From Carnegiea gigantea (lineage: Eukaryota; Streptophyta; Magnoliopsida; Caryophyllales; Cactaceae): a DNA stretch of 64,000 nt. Under the pieces are notes generated by a model. It searched no databases. It saw nothing but the letters and a program-made list of their open reading frames with translations, and was not told the DNA's origin. A program made the position numbers and the translations under genes. This document shows, one piece after another, positions 58,617-64,000 of this stretch (its first letter is position 1; the number at the start of each line of letters is the position of its first letter). The stretch spans positions 12,501 through 76,500 of the forward strand of contig JAKOGI010001984.1 of the NCBI GenBank assembly GCA_029747015.1, in the 5' to 3' direction.

Positions 58617-58849
58617 AATTTTCCATTTACCAACACAATAATCACATTGAGTAGGAAAGATATTTAAATGCTTAAAATACCTCCAAAATAATTAATGCTC
58701 GAATTGGAAGAAATGGAAAATTACCATCATTTTTTTAGAAAATTTTTTATCTTGTTAAATTTTTTCAACTTTTTCGTTTTTTTTGTTTGGTCAAAGAAAA
58801 ATAAAATGCTTAGTCAAACCTATTAAGAAAAACCCAATATTCGCCACTA

Positions 58850-58868
58850 GTCCTCGGCAACAGTGCCA
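58850..58868 (-). promoter_or_regulatory. X2 primer-binding site, tRNA-Asp type
   Basis: On the element strand TGGCACTGTTGCCGAGGAC; against the Athila-type tRNA-Asp site the visible differences are transitions. Six bases from the LTR. Confidence 0.8.
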
Positions 58869-58874
58869 AAAACT

Positions 58875-60131
58875 TGATAGCGCTGCAAGCGCATGATGGT
58901 TTTGTAGCAAATCAAGGTCGATCCCACAGAGACTTAGTCAAGTTATTGGGTCATATTCTGTCAAGATAGGCTAAAAGAATCAATAGTTGATATTGAAATT
59001 AAGCTAATCTATTATCTAATCTAAATAATAATTAAAATTAAGCAAAATAAGCAATCACCTGATTCACGAATCAATCAAGCATTTCCTCCTAAATTGGTTA
59101 TTTTAAAACCGATAACCGAAATATCACATCCCTCTTCAAGGTGAAGTGAAATACCTAAATCTAACAAATTACTATATCGCAAGGGCTCTTCATTTGTGTA
59201 GGATCATTAAGCATGCAATTATCATATTCATGGTTTCTCAATTGGTGTGCTCTCTCAAGACTCCACACAATCAAGTCAAATCCTATAGTTCAAGTATCGA
59301 ATTTTACCTTTCAGTTCTTCGTCCAATACCCAAAAAATGCAAAAAGATGATCAAATTTCTTGTAAGACAATAAACATCTAGAATCCAAGAAAACAATCCA
59401 ACAATTCCAAAATTCTCAAAGAGATAAACAGCAAATCAAGAACATAACTATTATTTGCATAAATCTAAAATCAAAACAAAGTCATAATTAAAATTACAAA
59501 ACATAAATCCAAAGATAATGAGAAAAGAGAAGAGAAGAGAAGAAAAGAGAAAAGAAATGCTCAGCTAATTAACGCGTTTGAATCCGTCGATAGCAAACCC
59601 AACATGGAATCCTTGCAAATCTTCACTTCAATTCACTCTCTCTCCTTCTCTCTAATCTAATCTAAAATCCTAACTGGATGGAATAGAATATGGAGGAAAT
59701 GATTGGATGGCATGTGTTGGAATGTGGTTGAAAGCATCCTTTTTATAGTCAAACTCCTGGAAGTCGAACAGTCGCTAGAAATAATGGCATTAAAGCTTTA
59801 TGGAAGTCAAACAACCATGAGAAAACAAACAGCCTCAGGGAAAATGAAGCCACCACCATGGACCATCCGTGGTGGCTACTGGCTCAACAATCTTTTATTG
59901 CTCCTTCCTTCCATGGGCATGGTGACTTAGGGGTGTCCGTGGGGAGTCAAAATATACTCAACTAGGGTCAAAACAAGGGTAAAAGGGTCTAAAAACTACA
60001 AAACACATAAAAGAATCATACCGAAGCATAAAATGGGAAAAAGAGTATAAATTATAACATAAAGCACATAATTCTCCCTAAGAACGGCAGAAAATGACCT
60101 TAAAATAGAGTGCATTTTAAGGACTTGTCAC
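58875..60131 (-). repeat. X2 5' LTR (1257 bp)
   Basis: Element-strand start TGACAAGTCC at 60131, end TATCA at 58875. CATAT (60132-60136) follows as right TSD. Frames at 59146-59930 are LTR sequence. Confidence 0.9.
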
Positions 60132-61200
60132 ATATTAAATGATACGCATTACCTAATGTGATTTTAGAGAGGACAAAGCCAAGTTCATGCATTGCAATCA
60201 ATGGTGAGCTACATGAGAAAAAGAGAAAGAACCTCTAACATTAAGTGGTCCCACAAAGGCTCAAAGGCCACAGGTCAAGTCACCCCAGTGACATCGATTT
60301 ACCTTATGACTTAACCGCTAGCTACGCTCCTCTAAGTTAAGCTAAAAGGGTCTCAAGTACTAAAGCATGCAAACAAGGTAAAACAATCACCAAAGGGCGC
60401 TCACACTACCATGCTCCAACAACCAAAGCAAATACCATAACTAAAATGTGCAACCAACCTATTTAGTCAACATTTACACCATGTATCCATATCACAGAAG
60501 GTGTTTTTTCCCAAAAGTTTTCAATTTTTTAATTTTTTTTTCCATAAAGGAGATCACAAGACAGAATCAAAGAGTAGGGCAAGAAATGTACATTGCAAAC
60601 CCAATGATGTCCTTCTTAACATTACTCTTGAAGATCAGAAAAGAAAACAAATATATACAATGCAATAAAAGAATCTACATGCTCTAAACTACATGCTTTA
60701 CTTATGGAAGTCTAAAGTATGTAATGATTCCCAAAATGCAACTAAATGGGTTACATATTCTAGTGGACTACCATGTACAAGCATAAAAAAACATCTGAAT
60801 CTAGCCAATCACTCCTCCATCATCATAATTCCTAAGAAAGTCCCCCCAATGATGATAAGAAAACCCTATTCCATAACCAAGGACTCTTGCACCACATAAT
60901 CCCCCTAACATGAGCTTGCTAGCTCACCCCCTATAGTTAAGACATGCATTGTCCCCAATGTATAATCATCTAAGGAAATCAATGGGAAAGGGAGGGAAAA
61001 AACTTACAAACCATCAATAAGGGTCGGGCAACCGCTAGGCCTCCAATCGGGTGGAGGGTAGGGCCAACCGTGGTGCTCTTGTGCATAGTAGACATGATGC
61101 TCCAAGTGTTGCTACCAGCGATCAAACTCTATTTATTAGTAGAGCAACTATTGTTGATCTTGAGCGTGTTTCTATTGACGCTCATCAATTACATCGAGCC
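60132..61200 (-). other. Athila 3' untranslated region, right part
   Basis: Continuation of 21940-23041 across the X2 insertion. Non-coding; small plus-strand frames (60448-60899, 61070-61357) have no family features. Confidence 0.55.
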
Positions 61201-62445
61201 TCAAGTTAAGGTGAGAGAAATAGTTATCCATGTACTAGTAGAAATGGGCTCCTTGTCAAAGGGGGGGTTATACCCCTCCTCCTCGGGCAGGGCGGCCTGG
61301 GGCCTAGAACTCCCGGCACCTCCTTCATGCCCAATGGCGTACTCTCCTTTGGGTTGAGGGTCATCCTCATCGGTCTCCGTATCAGTGATATCATCATATG
61401 CCAAATTGGAGGGGTCAGAACAAGTGTTTTTTATGGGGTTTGGAAGGGCAAAAAGGAGTCTACCATGGTGGCTGACAAAAACACGACCATCCTTAATTTT
61501 AAATATCTCCATGTTGAGACAGGTGGCTAAATCTAGGCCCCCCCTTGGAACAATGGAGTTAACCAACTAATTAGAGGCTCCAACTTCCAAGCATATGCAA
61601 TAGTGAAAATAATTCCACCGCAGGCGATAGGGGATTTAGGAGGGGAAGCCTGAGAGACCAACTGATGAAGGATAAAAGCCCCCGTATCAAAAGTTTCATC
61701 ATTTAGAATACACCACAAAAGGAAAACTTCACTCAATCAGGCTTCATTTTGACCCTCATGTGTTACGAATATAGTGTATGCCATGAGATGTTGAAGATAT
61801 CAGAGGGTGGGGTTGCAAATAGAAGTGGCCTTAGAACCACTAGCATTATAGGGCATATAATCCCCGAATTGTCTTTCACTTGTGTGTGCTTATCACAAGT
61901 TATTTCGACCCAATACTCTTGTTCATTGAAATTTTCATAGGCGGGGGTCCAAACACCACCAGGGGGAGCCATAAGCATTCAAATTTTGGCAGGTTTATGT
62001 CAAAACTCCTATTGAAAAGTCGAAATTGAATGTGAACGGGTCTGTTTTGGTACAGGGTATTCCAATTGACCTTAATAGAACTCATAAACTCCCAACACAA
62101 CCTCTCATACATTGGTTTATCCATTTTCATATACTCAACCCAACCTGCAACCTCAAGTAATTCATTCAAGCTTTCTAACAGCCCAAAACTCTCTAACAAG
62201 CTAAAATCAATATACTTAGGCCGGGTTATTCATCGATAAGCAACCGAATTATAACAAGCAATGTGCTCTTGATCAACAAATTGAAGCTTGTACTTGTTAA
62301 TAACATGAGAGGGAGTAGGGTAGTTACCTCGCACTGCTTAGGCCTATATTGGAGCTACATTGGCGGAGGGGGTGGACGCGATCATCTTAGCACACTTGGA
62401 TGCTCCCGATGATGAAGGCTCGGATGTTGTAGTGTACTTACCCAT
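61201..62445 (-). pseudogene. Athila ORF3 (ATHILA ORF-1 family, env position), broken
   Basis: Start ATG at 62443-62445 (MGKYTTTSEPSSSGASK). The core (61900-62199) has LLEVAGWVEYMKMDKPMYER, LCWEFMSS and IQFRLFNRSFDINLPKFE, the arrangement of the PF03078-type protein of Athila elements. The C-terminal piece 61201-61566 is acidic (DITDTETDEDDPQPKGE). It lies downstream of integrase, the place of env-like genes in Athila, but I see no clear signal or membrane-anchor pattern. Multiple stops and two frame changes. Confidence 0.7.
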
Positions 62446-63345
62446 GATTGAAGTGAGCCAAAATGTCCTCAAACTCCAAGTAGTTAGAACACTTCAAACA
62501 CTCCCAAAACCAACTAATCTAAGTGGACAATAGAGATACCCACTAGTAAGAGAACACCAAAATATAGCAATTAGGCCTCAAAAATGAGACTTTCTATCTC
62601 TTCAAGCTCAAGAACTCTTTAATTGACGTGGTAAGTTGAAGAGAGAGAAAGTGGTGAGGGAATGGTGCAAGGAGTAGTCAAATGGAAGATTGGAGAGAGG
62701 ATGAGCAAATTTCAGCAAGGAAGTGATTGGAAAACATCTCAAGCGGCCGGATTTTGAGAGTGGGAAATTTAGGGGTTAGGGTTTTAGTGGTGAGGATTTG
62801 AGTGATTGGTGAAGAAAGAAGGTGTCTTAATGGAAGAATAAGTAAGAGAAGGTGAAAAGAGTGAATAACAGAGTGGAAATTTGAGTGGGAGAGTGGTGAA
62901 TTTAAGGGTGGATGTGGAGCTTAGGAGAGGTTTTAGAGAGAGCAAGTCATATGGGTTTGGGGATGGTTAAAGGAGGAATGAAGAAAGAAGAAAGAAAGAA
63001 GGAGAAAAGAAGGGGTTGTAGATTGGCGACGATAGCCTCCCGTCGCCTACATGGCGACGACCTCTCGTGATGACGACCGGCTACCATCGCCATTTCTTGG
63101 TTTCGTGCTCCAAATCTTGTAGGCCCCATGCAATAGCTATCACACATTCGGTGGCCTGCTGGCCACCTGGGCTGTTTTAAGCACTCTAATTTTTTTTTTT
63201 TAAAATTTTTGGGTAGCTCCTCCTTATTTGAGTCAAGAGCCAAGATGAGGGTTTGGAGTACCTCCCGAAAAGTACTCTTTTAAGGCCATGAGCTTGGCCG
63301 TGAACTATTTCAAGAAGAGGCGACATTGGAAGGTCATGAGTGAAT
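62446..63345 (-). other. Athila spacer between integrase and ORF3
   Basis: Purine-rich on the plus strand (62630-63010). A GC-rich block with repeated GGCGACGA / TCGCC words at 63020-63100 echoes the gcgatgg...tcgcc words of the Athila LTR (21595-21665). The 98-codon frame at 62947-63243 arises from it and resembles no protein I know. Confidence 0.5.
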
Positions 63346-63347
63346 TT

Positions 63348-64000
63348 CTAGTTAATCGCATCATCGATAATGTAATGCCTGAGCAACGATCCGTTCACTT
63401 TGCAAGTGCTTGCGGCCTCCGTCCCAACTTCAATAGCACCATATGAGAAGATCTTCTGCACCTCAAAAGGGCCTGACCATCTCGAACGGAGTTTACGCAG
63501 GAATAACTTCAACCTTGAGTTAAAGAGGAGGCTCAAATCACCAATCCTGAATTGCCTCCGGTGGATATGTATGTCGTGTAACCTTTTTATCCACTCCTTG
63601 TAAATTCTTGAATTTTCGTAAGTGTCGGAGCGGATCTCATCAAGCTCATTCAATTAAAGTAGTCTCTTTTCTCCCACTGCCTTCAAATCAATGTTAAGAA
63701 ACTTGATGGCCCAACAGGCCTTGTGTTGCAATTCGATGGGGATGTGGCATGGCTTAACATAAATCAACCTAAATAGTGTAGTGCTAATAGGACTCTTAAA
63801 AGCTGTACAGTAAGCCCATAGAGCATCATCGAGCTTGTCTGCCCAATCTTTTCTTGATCTTGCAACTGTTTTCTCCAAAATGATCTTAATTTTGCAGTTG
63901 GGGATCTCTACTTGGCCATTCGTTAGGGGATGGTAGCTAAGGCCACATTTGTGATGCACCCTATACTTTGTCAATAAAGCTTCAAGTTTCTTCTCAATGA
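63348..64000 (-). pseudogene. IN: Athila integrase, C-terminal part, runs off the window
   Basis: Minus frames 63654-63974 and 63348-63653 are the same frame separated by one TAA stop. Blocks: SYHPLTNGQVEIPNCKIK (catalytic Glu), ILEKTVARSRKDWADKLDDA, YVKPCHIPIELQHKACWAI, GEKRLL, then LNELDEIRSDTYENSRIYKE and the C-terminal RIGDLSLLFNSRLKLF, KLRSRWSGPFEVQKIF. This wording is specific to Athila integrases. The rest of pol lies beyond 64000. Confidence 0.92.

Larger units (their letters stand above)
55591..58874 (-). other. X2 internal region, main part
   Basis: Starts with the right TSD copy gtatg (55591-55595), then continues the X2 sequence broken off at 24561. It aligns with the reverse complement of X1 25795-28640 apart from the LINE/SINE insertion at 56889-57237. 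T- and A-rich slippage tracts lie at 56090-56220. Confidence 0.88.

Overview
The window looks like transposon-dense, probably heterochromatic DNA from a eudicot plant. The species cannot be read from it. No intact host gene, rRNA or tRNA gene was found. Everything recognisable is a plant retroelement, an endogenous pararetrovirus fragment or a simple repeat. All element genes carry stops, frameshifts or deletions, so nothing here looks capable of autonomous movement.

Left part, 1-20.5 kb. An array of ~68-69 bp tandem units (1-1160) lies in what is probably a minus-strand LTR fragment ending at 2178. A TA/CA microsatellite (2179-2440) abuts a short Caulimoviridae-like fragment (2441-3006). This joins abruptly to a 5'-truncated LTR of a Ty3/gypsy chromovirus of the Tekay/Del type (3007-13426). 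That element has an initiator-Met primer site, an extra acidic ORF upstream of gag, then gag-PR-RT-RH-IN-chromodomain, a duplicated polypurine tract and a full 2.5 kb 3' LTR. A longer minus-strand pararetrovirus fragment follows (13427-~18250), then LTR-like sequence of unknown family.

Right part, ~20.5-64 kb. This is a Russian-doll stack in which almost every layer is proved by target-site duplications (TSDs). Layer 1 is an Athila element (minus) whose 3' LTR is near 20.8-21.9 kb and whose ORF3 and integrase are at 61.2-64 kb. Layer 2 (X2, minus, 23042-60131, TSD CATAT) is a non-autonomous Athila-like element. Layer 3 (X1, plus, 24562-55590, TSD gtacg/gtatg) is the same family inserted in X2 in the opposite orientation. 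Layer 4 (minus, 29132-54683, TSD GGTCC) is a giant Tat/Ogre-lineage element with 4.5 kb LTRs, dual RNase H and an antisense plant-mobile-domain (PMD) gene. Layer 5 is a gag-only Copia element (33085-37412) and a SINE (37905-38159), both inside the Tat 3' LTR. A further LINE/SINE tail sits in X2. By eye, LTR divergence falls from outer to inner layers, as the nesting predicts.

The genes most worth follow-up are the antisense PMD gene in the Tat element (38.7-41.5 kb), the acidic pre-gag ORF in the Tekay element (4.9-5.7 kb) and the unrecognised ORF shared by X1 and X2. The best structural curiosities are a micro-inversion inside an LTR, a templated filler beside the Copia insertion, the duplicated polypurine tract, and the virus/LTR fusion next to a TA repeat.
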